64,000 nucleotides of DNA, from NCBI GenBank assembly GCA_035235625.1, contig CP141146.1, positions 20,702,501 through 20,766,500 on the forward strand, read 5' to 3'. Source of the DNA: Saururus chinensis. Lineage: Eukaryota; Streptophyta; Magnoliopsida; Piperales; Saururaceae. A program made the position numbers and the translations under genes. The notes below the pieces were generated by a model that was given only the letters and a program-made list of their open reading frames with translations, had not been told where the DNA came from and did not search any database. This document shows positions 36,478 to 49,590 of the stretch, one piece after another; position 1 is the first letter of the stretch, and each line of letters begins with the position of its first letter.

Positions 36478-37600
36478 TGTTGGACTTACATATGGGTTTG
36501 GCCCATATTGGTCCACGTGTGAAATCCGATTAGGGTGATTTAGTACCCATGGCCTATCAACCTTTTTCATGTACATTTGATGGGCATAAGTCGCATGCAA
36601 ACACTCATACATGTATTAGGTATATTGTAGGCGTGCATACATGCATACACCTTGTGGCCCCCAAACATGTGCATGACCTATAGTGGGACCCACATGAACT
36701 CCCTAGGGGTCAGCCCACCATGGGCTTGGCCATGAGGGGTGAGCTAGGACTTGATATGCTCTTAGTTTTGAGCATATATCCTTGATCAAGACATTACTAA
36801 GAAGCTCATGTTGAAGAATCCTATGTTTTTTCCTACTCACCTCTTGCTGGCCACGGCTAAGGTTTGCAATTTTTCATCTCTATGAGCCTATTCCAAAATT
36901 TGGTTGAAATGGATTACTCATATTGATTATAGGTATGTCTCCATAATTTTTATGCTATTTGACCTCAAGAATCATGTTTGACATTGTGACAAACTGAGTC
37001 CAATATGTACTCGATCAATCAGTCAACATTTAGATCAATCGGAAGGTTGACAATAACCTGATCGATCTAGCACTTGACATAGTGATGAATTGAGGGTACT
37101 GTAGTAACCCGATTGATCTATGCACCTTGGCAATTGATCATTTATACTATTGTCTTTCTTATTTTATGTTGAGATGTGCACTTTTGTCCATGAGTCTATC
37201 CCATTTATTTATGATATATATGAGTAATTGATGCATGTGAACAATTGTTTTTATGTGAATTTTGGTGAATCCCCAACCTAAGGGTATTTTTGTAAATTCA
37301 CTATTGTGTACACATACTAAAGACTACACAAAGACATATCTACAACACTTTTGATTGGATTACTTTTTATCTTTTTATGGCAAGACAAGGGATGATAGGC
37401 TAGTTGTGGGCCCACCCAATTGGTGTGTCCCACAGCTAGTGCACCGTTTGGGAGTCATGCCCCTTTAGTAATAAGAGGAAAAATGTCTTATTTTCATTAT
37501 TAAATAAGAACTTCTTCTTCATCATCTCCTTTCTTCTCTCTTTGTCACTTTCTCTACAAAGAAGCTAGATATTGTTTGTATTTCACAGTGAAACATAACA
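36478..37600 (+). mobile_element. Copia-type LTR (about 1.12 kb) followed by an initiator-Met PBS
   Basis: Starts TGTTGGACTT and ends AAACATAACA. It is immediately followed at 37601 by ttggtatcaaat, close to the tRNA-iMet primer site TGGTATCAGAGC used by plant copia elements. GATCGATC-like palindromes cluster at 37012-37118. No matching second LTR or pol was found in the window, so it is a truncated element. Confidence 0.55.
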
Positions 37601-37611
37601 TTGGTATCAAA

Positions 37612-38830
37612 TCCTCGTCATAATCTATTAGGTTCAACTAGTTGGCTTAGCGGGTCACTAGATTGTTCTTAAGGCTAATACTTTAACAAGTAAGCAATTA
37701 AGAGTTCTAGTCTCTATACATATTTTTTATTAAACACCAAAATAAGTGAAGCACACAAGTAAATTTTTATGTGAAAAACCCAAATTAGGGCAAAAATCAT
37801 GACAATCATTCAACGAATAAATCAATGCACTAACAAGTATGACATTACATAATCACAAGCAAACCACCAACCCTTGTTGAGACTTTAACCCAAATTTCCT
37901 TTGTTTAGATATCTCCAATCTCTATTTGTTGTTAGCCTTCAAGTCTTCTCCTCAAGCCTTGAAACTTTTTTTCTACTTGTTTTATCATTTTCTCATTCTA
38001 GCCTCTTCAAACAAACTCCTCTTCTTTATAACTTTAGCCTTGAGTTCTTCAATGCTCCATTGTAGTTTGATGCAACTCCTATTTGGTTTATGTGCATGAA
38101 AGACTTCTTCTTCAATTGTGTGTCACTCAAGGAATCACCATTAACATGAACTTTAAATCACAATGATGATCTCTTGTGGAAAACTAAGGACAAATTACTT
38201 CTCCTCTTTCCTCTCTCAATTTATAGGTGTTCCTGTCTTCAATTTTGTATTTACCTAGCCCTTATATAGCCCATTAAGTAAGTTTATGACTTATACTTTA
38301 ATTACTAATGAATTCTTTAACATAATGGCTTAAACTAGGTAAGTAACATAGACAGTGATCAATTGTTCACTATTCTAATTAGTGTATGACTCTCCAAGCT
38401 ATCGATCTTTCACTAGAGAAATCAATCGATAAACTCTTGATCTAATTTTACATAGTCCTATTCAGGTGTCGATTGATCTATTGACTCAATACATTTTGTT
38501 GCGATAGATTGATGCATAGTAATTTTTCCCAGTTTACCCTAGTTCAATCTAAAACTTCATGATTCGCTTAATTCACTCATTCTAATCTATTCTAAGTAAA
38601 TAGTACATGTGAGTGTGTGAAAATAAATCTTTTACCTTCGACACTCAACTCAGTCTTTAACCTTGATCGATAAGAACATGTTTGCTTCTATTTTTTAAGT
38701 CAAATCAATTTTAAATCTAACTCGACTACAACTAAATCTTGTTAGATACCTAAGACTAAAATATAAATAAAGTTTAGATATTATTTTGATCATGAAAATT
38801 AATCAATTTTTAATACATATGTCTCATATT
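37612..38830 (-). other. Probable LTR-derived spacer; no gene
   Basis: No coding motif is seen. On the minus strand a GGGCTATATAAG box lies at 38261-38272. GATCGAT/CGATTGATC-like sites lie upstream of it at 38400-38516, the same layout as the Athila-like LTR promoter. This suggests a further LTR remnant on the minus strand, but its ends were not found. Confidence 0.3.
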
Positions 38831-38832
38831 TT

Positions 38833-40330
38833 CTTTCAGCTTGCACCACCATGCAGGAAGTGGTGCGTCGTGCTAGGATTGAGGAGGAGAAGCTCAGTAG
38901 GGGTGTAAATAGCGTACGCTTGTTTGGTGTCCATCTACATCTACATCCCTCCACACTAAAGGGACAATATTGTTTTTTGTCTATCCATGTTGCAGACAGA
39001 CACGGACAAGGGTCGGTCGTGTGTGCAGCCGTTTGTGTTCGCCAACTATATATTTTGTTATTATTATTTTTTCTTGATGCTAAATTACTAGCCTACGTCA
39101 CATAGTTAACCTTCATAAAAAGATTGTAAAAAATACATATTATACTCTCACATGTCTTCTATATCATTATTATTTATTTATTAGATTAGACTATCCCAAT
39201 ATTGTAGTTAATTTTTTATTAAACACTCTTAATAAGAGAACAAAGTGGTATATGTTAAACTTCCACCTACTGTTTGGCTATGTCCGGCCGTGTCCGTCAT
39301 GGACATATGACGTCAGACAAGCACATGGCCCACATAAAAACGGATAATTGTGGACATGCCTTGTCCATGTCTGCATCCGTGTTTGTCCCTTTACACCCCT
39401 GAAGCTTAGTAGACGGAGGTGAGCAGAGTGTACTAGCCAGCCTTAGCAGCCTCTAACTACCCCACATGAAGGCTTTCCCAACAACAACCCAGGTTAGAAT
39501 TTAGCTTCCATTCCTCCGGTACGTCACCTAACTTCGTCTCAGATGGAATGAGGATGCTCCAATGGTCAATAATTTATGTGAGATATACATCCATACTTTA
39601 AGTGAGATGAACCATCCTCTAGCTTATGATGGGGTCTTTCCATATATATCAATCCTACTTTTTTGAGTTCCTTAACCCCCCACACTATGGGGGTTCTAGG
39701 GCATCTCAAGCATCAACAAGTAGTTGTTCTAACTGACAGTGGCTCGACTTACAACTTCATCAACGACATGGTCACACAATGCTTGGGTAACCAAGTCGTG
39801 CATTCCAAACCCTTCGACATTCTCATCGGGGATAAGAAACATTTGCATAGTGCCAACATTTTTTCACAAGTGGCACTCTCTATTCAGAGCCACACTTTTG
39901 TGATAGATCACTATCTACTTCCTACCAAGGGTGTTGACGTCTAGTGGCTTCAGGAATTGGACAATGTCATATGGAACTTCAAAGAGATGAATATGGATTT
40001 CAATGTTAATGGGAAGAGCATTCGGCTACATGGCCCAGAGTCAGGTACACGTCAAATGGCTCAGGTCGTTGGCTCCTTGTTCTTATATGAACCCAGGGGG
40101 TTTTTCTTACAACAATGGGCAGCCTTAGAACTTGTACAACCACCAATGCATCCGACTTGCTCTCTCTCCTAGATGAGCATGAGGACATATTTTAGGAGCC
40201 CAACATAATGCCACTCCGCCGGCATGATCATCAGGTCTCAATTGTTCCAAATGCACCACTAGCCAACGTGAGGCCTTACAAATACCCTCAAATCAAGAAG
40301 ACGAAGATTGAGATGCTCAATTATGGGTAG
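38833..40330 (+). pseudogene. Truncated Ty3/gypsy gag-pol fragment (gag end, protease, start of RT)
   Basis: The gag C-terminus VVRRARIEEEKLSR (38860-38900) resumes after the nested MITE at 39402. A retropepsin domain (39663-39944) shows the catalytic motif LTDSGSTYNFIND, then QVALSIQSHTFVIDHYLLP. After an in-frame stop come IWNFKEMNMDF (39970) and, in a shifted frame, MPLRRHDHQVSIVPNAPLA / NVRPYKYP (40208-40290), the entry to reverse transcriptase. The sequence ends abruptly near 40330. It resembles chromovirus-like gypsy elements, has multiple stops and frameshifts, and is non-functional. Confidence 0.8.
38898..39401. mobile_element. 504-bp hAT-type MITE nested in gypsy gag
   Basis: Terminal inverted repeats AGGGGTGTAAA / TTTACACCCCT are perfect over 11 bp. 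The 8-bp target-site duplication is aagctcag (38890-38897) / aagcttag (39402-39409), with one mismatch. An 8-bp duplication and a CAGGGGTG-type end are hAT hallmarks. The interior is rich in gtccgtgtcc/ggacatgg motifs. No transposase. Confidence 0.85.
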
Positions 40331-40397
40331 GGGTATTTTTTATATTTAAATAAAATATATCAAGTTTGAAGAAGCATATTGATTGTATGTATAAATA

Positions 40398-40650
40398 TAT
40401 TAGAGGAATTTGTCAAAATGGCCTTTGAATACATTGTAATACATAAAATGTCTCACATTTCCCCGTAATACACAAAATGGTCTATGCACATGTAAACCTC
40501 CACACACAAGGAAACAATTGTCTAAAATAACTCTTTCTAATTATCTTCCTTTTACCTTTACCAACTCACTACTTCTCTTTTTCAACAGCTCCAGCTTCGA
40601 GTTTGCCTCCTCTACCACCGGCTCCACCACCTCTGCCTTCATATTTAAAA
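40398..40650. repeat. Reverse-oriented copy of repeat R1
   Basis: Matches the reverse complement of about 850-1090 and of about 43800-44047: caaaatggcctttgaata, aatgtctcacatttcc, then ccaactcactacttctcttt. Divergence is visibly higher than between the two FAR-linked copies. Confidence 0.6.
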
Positions 40651-40659
40651 TTGAAAGAT

Positions 40660-42200
40660 CTTTGAAATTTCACTAAGAACATGCAAATCGGAGATCTTAT
40701 GAGGGAGATATTATAATTTGAAATTGAACATGTCATGCATGGCTCGTTTACCCAAATTAGACAAACAAATAGGCCATTTCAGGCGTGCTGAGGGCCTAGG
40801 TAAATATGGTGAGAGAAATTATTAAAAAAATTAGCTAAGTAAACAACTTTGGCCCAACTTCTAAGGGAATTAGGAGCCCCAATCCGCATGATTATAAAGA
40901 GGCTATCTAGGATTTCTAAGGAGGAGCTTCGCCATAGGAGGCTTTTCCCACGAGCGCAGCTGGTGACAGAGTCGGGGAGGAGCATGCTCGAAGATTGGAG
41001 ATCAGAGAGGTAGGATCTCACAAAAACTCCAATGATTTATTGAAGCAAACATTATTTTATGCTAATTGTTAAATTTGGGATTTTGAGAGATTAAAATTCT
41101 AATTTTCATATTTTAGGGAAAAGGGACAATGAGTGGTGGTAGTGCTAGCACCACATGCTGGCTGCTCTAGGGCTGGTTGTACCCATTGGCAACTGGTCGG
41201 TGGGTTCGGACCCATCTCCGTTCTCTTACTGGACTGTCATAGAAGGCTAGATAGGATGGGCACCTTGGTTGTGATTGCTTTCTTCCCCTCATCCTGAGAT
41301 ATAGCGGTTCTCATCCACAAATGCACCACAACTGGAGGGGCTTTTTATCTACTTTCAGCCAATTGAGATGAACCACATAAAGAACATAGGGGAAAGGGCG
41401 GAACTTTTGGGATCAGGGCAGAGGCTGGCCGGCGATAGATTGGTTTCGGGACCAAGGTGTTCAAAATCGTCATTGGACGGCAAACCAAATAGTCCCAACC
41501 CTGTGGCCAGCTAAGGTGACAGTGCTAATGCACCACCACCGGTGGAAGTTTTGGCCTAGTAGAAGATACTCCAGTAGCCACCAAATGCCAGTGGGATTGG
41601 GCCCAATGGAAGAGATCTCACTTGCCTTGCCTATCAGCCAGCAATGGATGCTTGGCAACGCCCACTAGTGACCACAGCAACTGGCATGCGGGCATCCACA
41701 CAAGGATAGAGGTCCTAAGGTAGGCCAACGGGTCTGGCCTAGTACTCGTCGAGTTGCATAAAATCTAAGTTGGTGGAAAATACTTGAGTATTGCTTAGCT
41801 AATGTTATGCTCCTCGAGATATTGTAGTCATTAGGCAGAACTACGTCTAGATCCAATCTTATTGGAATAACATTGGAGATGTTGTCTAATCAATACTAGT
41901 AACTAGCATTTTGGTGATATTGGCCTGATCTAAAAATATTAATTGATCCTTTTGTTATTTTGGAAACTCTTCTCCTAAGGATAGAGAGGTTCCGTTGTTA
42001 TTTGGTAGTTTAGATTGGTTGGTTGTAGGTATATTAGGTGAGGACTAGTGAGACCATGACAGATGAGCGTGGGATTATAATTCCTCATTTCTACCAGATG
42101 AGTGGCCGGGCCAGGTCAATATGGTCCAACTGTTGGTTAACTCGGGTTGGACCGGTTAATGATGTCAGCAGTGATTCTTAAAAAGTATATCAAACATATT
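40660..42200. other. Spacer without recognised features
   Basis: Moderately GC-rich in 41100-41750, AT-rich elsewhere. Short open frames on the minus strand show no known motif. I see nothing that supports a gene. Confidence 0.4.
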
Positions 42201-42224
42201 AATTAATAATGTATCATAACAAAA

Positions 42225-42445
42225 AAATTGTGAGCAGAGATGGTTAGTGTCCCTCATAAGTCGTTGCCGACGTTCCACTTCGAATCCCTCCTTTTGCACA
42301 AAAAATTTAGTCATATTCTTAGTTAAAATTGTATTAAATATATTAGTTGGTATTACATATGCAAGAAAATCAAAGTGGTAGAGATGGTTAGCACTCTTGC
42401 ATAAGTCGTTGGGTGTGATCTCTTCGAATCCCGACTACTACACAT
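42225..42445 (+). repeat. Pair of tRNA-like (SINE-like) repeats
   Basis: Two related about 140-bp units carry gagatggttag...cataagtcgttg...ttcgaatccc at 42238-42292 and 42379-42432. The left motif resembles a pol III A box and ttcgaatccc resembles a B box. AT-rich tails follow each. This suggests a tRNA-derived SINE dimer or tandem. It is not a functional tRNA, because no cloverleaf is apparent. Confidence 0.4.
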
Positions 42446-42985
42446 TTATCTTACTCAAACAACACTAACTAGACTGAACCAGCGCAGTGGGATGGACCAA
42501 GTGCGGTTGAACCCGGTCGAACCGTCCAGTCCGATCTGTGTTTTAAAACATGGGTTTCTACAATTATAATAAATAATTGTATCTTTGGCATGAGAGCCAA
42601 CTTGGTTATTTATTTTTAGACTAATGTTTAACTAGTACTTAGATTAATAGCCCGTTGTTAGAGATTTTGAGACGTATAATAATATCATATGATTTGATAT
42701 TCATATTTGTGAACCCCAATTATCATGACTTGTATATTTAATCAAATAATTTGTTTTGCATTAAGAAAGAAAACAATTTCATGATTTACCATTGGTGTTA
42801 TTAAAAAGGGTTTAAAAATCTAGGTCTTTATACAAACTAGTCAATAGAGTTATTAAGAATTTGTTATTTTTTGCTATAAGCTCAAATCTTTAAAAATTAA
42901 CTTATAAAAATGTTAAACTACTTAAAACCAAGAGTGAGTTTAATTTTACTTGATTTTGAGCTTTTTCTAAGACTAAACCTTGTAT

Positions 42986-43478
42986 AAATAGTTGGTAGTT
43001 GAGAGGCAATAATAAGATTTATCGTAGAAAAGTGGTATAAGACAACATTATAAGTGACAATATCTCCTAAGTATTTGCAATAAATGATCTTAATAAAATA
43101 AATAGAAAAAATAAAGTAAATCTTAAACTCAAGATTGTTAATTATCTCGACTATTGACTGTCACGCATGAGTAAAAAGTTGTCATCTCCAGAGAAAAAGA
43201 TTCTCACTACCGGTGCCATGAAGGTGGTCTCCAACACCATACATTATGACAGTTGACAATCAGAACATTCATTTCTAACAATTGGTAGTCGAGATAGCCG
43301 AGAGGTGACAGTCGACAAATGCTTAATTAAAATTTACTTTATTTTTTTATTTTATATATTAGTTTATAAATATAATATATTGTAAATACAAAGGGAGATA
43401 TTGCCACTCATAATGTTGTTTTATATCCCCTTTATTATAATAAATCTAATAGTCGTCGATTGATTGTCAACTATTGAA
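42986..43478. mobile_element. Foldback (MITE-like) inverted repeat upstream of FAR-B
   Basis: Counterpart of 34-534, with the same inverted arms. Confidence 0.58.
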
Positions 43479-43559
43479 TATGTTAGCATTAAAAAAAGCT
43501 CAGAATCAAGGAAAAATAAAACGCACTCTTGGTTTTGAGTAGTTAATATGTTTATGGGT

Positions 43560-44047
43560 TCATTTTTTAAGATTTAAGCTTACAGAGAAAAAAATATATT
43601 CTTAATAACTTCACCAGCTAGTTTGTGACTAGTCTTGTCATATTCCGAGGAGGAAGATGAGGCAACTAAGAAGGAAAAGGGAAGGAGGATAAAGAGGAAC
43701 GGAGGAGAGAGTACAGGAGAAAGAGGAGGACGAGGAAAAGAAAATATGAGGGCACAAGAGGGAAGGAGGAGAAGGAACAGTGGAGGGGGAGGTAAAGGCG
43801 AAGTTAAATGAAGCGGAGTCGGTGATAACAAAGTTGGCTGCAGAGGTAGTTGTAGAGTCAAAGCCAAAGCTGTTAAAAAAGAAAAGCAGTGGGTTGGTGA
43901 AGTTAAAATGAAGAAAATAAGAAATATATATTTTAGACAATTCTTATTATATGTGTTTAGGTTTATATGTACATCAAGCAATTTTGTCCATTAAAGGGGA
44001 AATGTGAGATATTTTGTGTATTATATTACATTCAACGGTCATTTTGG
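43560..44047. repeat. Dispersed repeat R1 in the FAR-B 5' flank
   Basis: Counterpart of 602-1090, purine-rich then AT-rich. Confidence 0.55.
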
Positions 44048-44314
44048 ATAATTACTCACTATCTTAAAATTGTCTTTTTGATTTAGAATAATGAATTCTG
44101 ATTGAGTACTATACAAATTTCTCTAAGGATTGGTATAACGAAACAAGAGAGACTCGCCAAAGAACAAAGACTACTAAAATTCCCGAGTTCGGCTTTCTAA
44201 TCAAATTGACCACTAGCTTACATCAACGCGGTGGGTCTCACGGAAAAGTCCGACGCATAAGCTAACGGTGCTGGAGAGCCATGTGAAAACCATTTACGTT
44301 CCTCGTACATTTTT

Positions 44315-44392
44315 CACGTGGTCATAAGCAGCTCATTACTGACTGCGGCCTTCAACACTATAAATTCATGATCTGCACCAATGCTTTCATTG
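44315..44392 (+). promoter_or_regulatory. Putative FAR-B core promoter: G-box and TATA box
   Basis: CACGTG at 44315-44320 and TATAAA at 44359-44364, at the same distance from the start codon as in FAR-A. The base after the G-box differs (cacgtgg versus cacgtgt in A). Confidence 0.6.
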
Positions 44393-44461
44393 CACTAGGT
44401 TCTCAAGCTAGCGAAGTTGGTCATTTTCAATTTCAATTCTTTGGGTTTTGCCTTTCGTCCA

Positions 44462-47400
44462 ATGGAATTCACATCCATGATTGAGTCACTCCAGCATAAA
44501 ACCATTCTGGTTACTGGTTGTACTGGATACTTGGCAAAGAGTATTCACTTGAATCTCTTCATTGGGTTCATTTTTCATTTTGAAATGAGTGAAGAAGTGA
44601 TGAATCTGGGTTTTTTCTTTCTGATGCAGTTTTTGTGGAGAAGCTACTCAGGACTGGTGTCAAGAGGGTTTTCCTTCTGCTTAGAGCAGTGGACACCGCT
44701 TCTGCCTCTCAAAGACTGCAAAATGACGTCTCTCTCTCCCTTTGCCTCTCTGTCTCATATGTCTTTTCCCCTTTGCATATTTTTTTAATTTTTGTTCGGT
44801 TGCATATCCGCTGTTGATCTCAGGTTCTGAGCAAAGAAGTTTTCGACGTTTTGAGAAGGAAACATGGAAAAGATTTTGATTCATTCGTCACTGCAAAAGT
44901 TACACTTGTTCCTGGGGATGTTTCTCATGCCGACTTGGGAGTCAATGACAACAAGCTTATGGAAGAGATGTGGGAAGAGATTGACGTTATCGTCCATGTA
45001 GCTGCCAACACCAAATTTGACGAAAGGTGAGGCATATTTGCTAATCAGAGTTACTCCCTGGGTCTGATAATAAGTGCAGAATTAGAAAATAAAAGTATAC
45101 TAAAATTAATTTATTTTGGTTTTCTAATTTACAAACTTATTATAAGAGGCCGAGAATATTATATTAAAAGAAAAGTTAATATGAACATGGGTCCAAGAGC
45201 TATAGGATTGAGAGATCCGATGGCACATCTCGAACGATCCGATGGCAAAGGGGTAAGAAATCTGCTTGCCCCTGAGTTATGTACACCGTTGGATCAAAAT
45301 CCAACCACACATAGATCCCGGCCGGGCTCAACGGACATACATTGGCCTAGGCTCATTCAAACGGGACCCTTATATTAAAAATTATTAATTTTGAAAAACA
45401 AAATAGGGCAATAATTCTGGGACAGAGAGAGTAATTTTTATCAGTAACATTTATATGCATGAAAAATGTCTTAGTTTCTTAAAATGCAATTGTAGTGTGT
45501 TAAAATGTTAAATTGCAGGTATGATCACGCCATCGCTACAAATACAATGGGAGCAAAACACCTGCTTGAATTTGCGAAGAAATGCTTGAAATTGAAGGTT
45601 CTGCTGCATGTTTCCACAGGTAATTCTCGATGGCAATTGCTTTTCTTTAGTGATCGCTGAAGCCTTCTAAGAGTTGATTGGTGCTCTTTGAATTGTTTTA
45701 TTCTTAGTTTATAATTTTCTATCCAAAATTGTGACATGCAATTTTGCTTTATGAGCTTCTCAGCATATGTAGCTGGGGAAAAGGCCGGACTCATTCTGGA
45801 GAAGCCATTCACCATGGGTGAAACACTCAACGGAAGAAACGATCTGGACATTGAAGCGGAGAAGCAACTGGTGAAAGACAGGCTGATGGAGCTCCGTGCC
45901 AACAATGTTTCAGATAAAGATGAGAGACTTGCTATGAAAAATTTGGGGTTGGAAAGGTTTCATTTCATCCCCTTTTATTGCTTCAGGTCTTTATATCACA
46001 TGCCTAGCTGGTAGAATACCAACTAAAAAGCCTTGTACAGTCATAATTTTATCATGAAGGCCCTATGAGTAATGTGCACCATTCAAACTCGCCTGCCTGT
46101 GAGTAAAGTGTACCATCAAATTGAAATTCGATGGGCCGCGATGTCAAGTTCACGGCGACATATATGAGCCCATGCTCATAATAATATGATTTATTTTATA
46201 ATTATATATATTATCGTTTCCTTTGTTAATTTTGTCGTGGCTATTATTATTCTATTTTTCTTGTTGTTGTCTAAATTTTGTTTTTTTATTAAAAAAAATA
46301 GAGCAAGACACTTTGGTTGGCCAAACACGTACGTCTTCACTAAGGCAATGGGTGAAATGCTTATTGGGCACACTAAAGAAAATGTACCACTTCTTGTTTT
46401 ACGCCCAACAATGATCATAAGCACTTATGAGGAGCCATTCCCCGGTTGGATAGAAGGGACCAGGTAATATTTTTTGTCATTCCTTCGAGTTTATGTGCCC
46501 GTTACAGGGATTTTAATACAAACCATTTGTTTTTTTTGCTCTACTATATACATAAAATATTTAAATAATTAAGTGACGATTGGGGGCCTAAGAATAAGCC
46601 TATAATAATACATAGTTACATAGCATGGCCACCTCGTAACAAAATAGCTTGTCCATCCTGTATATATTTTGCTAACGGACTCTTGTCATAAACCAAGTTG
46701 GGAAAACATTTTCCTCTTCCCATATCTGTAGCACCTACAACTCATTCATCCCTCACATTTCATATTGAAAAAGTGGAAACATTTCATATTCTTTTCACCC
46801 CTTCACATCACATTTAATCACTGTTTCAATTGCAGAACTGTTGACATCATTTTGGATCGTTACGGAAAGGGAAAACTAAAGTTTTTAGTTGGTGATCCCA
46901 ACACAATTCTTGATTTTGTAAGTATTCTGGAAAAGGCTTGCGTATTATTTCCCTATTGGACAAGAACTTGTAGCTGCCTAAAAGTCTCCCAAACTATTAC
47001 AATAATCTATCTCTTCACTTATAAAAAAATTTCAATAATAATATAAGAGTCCCATTAGTATGTGCATGGTGAATGTGATCCGGGCATATCGGAGAAATTT
47101 TGTATGGTGTATGTTACTCACAAGGCAGGTGGGGTTGGGCCTACCAGCAAACACATCAATTACATGTTAACAAAAATTACAAGAATGTAGTTGAATGTGA
47201 TATGAGCAAAAATTATATATCTTACTAAATATGGTCAATGCAACTCCAATCTACTTTATTATATCCATTCTCCACTCTTCCTGTAAGCTTACTTTTTTCT
47301 GTTGGTATCTTTTTCCATCCCAAACCTTTTAAACTTTGCCCAGCTGAATAAAATTTTCATATATCAATCATTGACCAAAAGCAAACTTTTTTATTGCTGT

Positions 47401-48424
47401 CCTACATAAGTTTTCAGTCATAACGATGCAACTGATGTCTGATCTCTAGCTACTTGATTTTCACAGATCCCTGGAGATATGGTTGCGAATGCCATGCTTG
47501 CTATGATACTCACAAATTACAATCAGCCGTCACAATTTGTCTATCACGTGGGCTCATCTCTTAGAAATCCTATCAAATACTCCTTCGTTCAGGATTGTGC
47601 ATTCAAATACTTCTCCACATGCCCTTGCATTGCCAAGGATAACACTGCCATTGACGTCCGTAGGTGTAGGACCTTCCACACAATGTCGAGCTTTCGCCAA
47701 TTTATGACTCTACGTTATAGGATACCACTTGAGGTAATTTTGGCAATGACTAATTGATACAGAAAGTATGTGTTTTTCATTGACGTGACGAATGCACATG
47801 CTTATATGAGGAAGCATTTTGGTCCTCCAACTAGAATATCCTCCATGAGGTAGTAGCCATCAATCATGAGGATCAATGATGCACACACTACACATCTTGA
47901 AATTCTCATGATCAAGTTTCTCCTATTCCTAAAGAATATCCTAGAAGAGATCTAAAAAAACAGCCATACAGTTTTGATATGTGTATCTTGCATTTCTATG
48001 CCATGTTTGTCAAGACTGAGTAGATGATGTCCTATGTAGGGATTGCGCATAGCTAGCGCAACAGGTGCCTTTCATCAGAAGACATACAATGCCCTGAATA
48101 GAATGTACCACTCTGTTATGCTTCTCTTTAATCTCTACCGGCCTTATATTTTCTTCAAAGGAAGGTAAAATTGTATACAACTTACAACCAATTGTATACG
48201 CAAAACTTTTAATTCAAAGCAAGTGATACATCATGACTTTCATCATCCTAATATTTTCTATCTGCAGAGTTGATGATGTCAACATGCAGAAGTTGAGGAT
48301 TTCCACAAAAAATAATGCCAAGGAATTGGAGAAGCTGAATTTTGATCCTAAATGCATTAATTGGAAAGAGTACTTCATGAATGTTCATATTCCAGGTCTA
48401 GTCAGTCACACATTCAATGTGTAA
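44462..48424 (+). CDS. FAR: Alcohol-forming fatty acyl-CoA reductase, copy B (10 exons)
   Basis: Exons: 44462-44540, 44630-44727, 44824-45026, 45519-45619, 45764-45956, 46302-46463, 46836-46917, 47467-47733, 48040-48164, 48268-48424. Lengths are identical to FAR-A, giving 488 codons with no stop. The exon 9 acceptor changed from ctctgcag to ctatgtag but keeps AG. The motifs TGCTGYLA (18-25) and YVFTK (235-239) are unchanged. Compared with A, 14 residues differ, including I60V, two Arg/Lys exchanges, E/G and K/T in the MLIxHxKEN segment, M/V before GSSLRNP, F/V before DDVNM, and E/K in CINWxEYF. Relative to the recalled family consensus, B keeps G and V at two sites where A departs, while A keeps F and E where B departs. 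Cellular site and role are as for FAR-A. Confidence 0.93.
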
Positions 48425-49046
48425 AATTACATACTACAAGGTTTATGATTTCAACAAGCTAGAAAATGGAAGCTACTATGATCCCACATATTTGTATTCT
48501 TTAGCAAAATTTCTTTATTTTAAAATCTTTTTGGCAAATGTATTGTATTCATGTAGAAATTGTGTAAGTGGATGATCTTAATAAGATAAATCCCTATGAA
48601 ATTTATTAAATCCTTATGTATGAAATGTAGCAGATCATTTTCCTATTGAAAATTAGAATATGCTGGTGTTACACAAAAAACTTTGTCCATGCGCATATGA
48701 CTCAATCCTGTTCACCTTGCATAATTTTATAATTAGTTAGGAGTTCAAGGAGTCCCCTCAATCACATACTAGAATTACCACACATTGCTAAGCCAGTCAC
48801 AAGAGGAAATCACATTTGGTACAAAATAGTTTGCACAACAGAGCTAGGATTTCCCCACCAAAATTAATGTACAATTAACAAATAATACATGTGTACCCAT
48901 TAATTAAAATGTCAAATATAACACAAGAGACCACATATTCCTTTTCTTGATAAGCTTTAGCTATCGTTTCAATGAATATATAAATGAAAAATAAACTAGA
49001 TACCATAATTGTTATGTAGAACAGGAGCTGAAATAAACTACAAAAT

Positions 49047-49590
49047 TAGGGGTATGTGTTCACAAATGTCCATTGTCAGGTTGTCTGTTTGTGTCTGTAT
49101 CCATATTTATATAGGGCAAACATGTTTTTTATGTCCATGATGGACATGGACAATGACACGGACCAACAAATTTTGTCCACCCTATTAGACGGTTAAAGAC
49201 ATGGACAAATAGTTGTCCATGTCCACGGATGTCTGTGTATGCCCATTTTCAACGAAATAGGGACTTGGGGGGGGGGGGCGGGGTGTCATTGGTTATGTAT
49301 TATGCTAGGACATACCCTAACATGTTGTAATGTAGTATATAACTTCTAGACAATAGTAAAAGGTAAAGAAATTAGGATCTAATTGCTATATAGCAAGTTA
49401 AAACTACCCTAACATATAACATAGATATTAGACAATAAGAATTGAGTTTTTTAGTGCATGTCCTTATCCGTCCGTGTCCATGGTGGCTAGACTTGGACAA
49501 AACATAATACAAACGGAGTTGATACGGACAGACACAGACAGATATGGACAACCCCTTGTCCACGTCTATTTTTATCCATATGCAAACCTG
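49047..49590. repeat. GTCCATGTCC-rich hAT-MITE-like segment (B), with poly-G
   Basis: A longer version of 17728-17935. It has a G homopolymer (49266-49284, one C) and a second gtccgtgtcc cluster at 49460-49575 that A has lost. Related in content to the hAT MITE at 38898-39401. Confidence 0.4.

Noticed and set aside
42374..42440. Functional tRNA gene
   Set aside because: It has A/B-box-like motifs but no cloverleaf or acceptor pairing by eye, and it occurs as a degenerate pair.
49266..49284. Poly-G run as assembly padding
   Set aside because: A shorter G-rich run exists at the same place in copy A, so it is a natural homopolymer difference.
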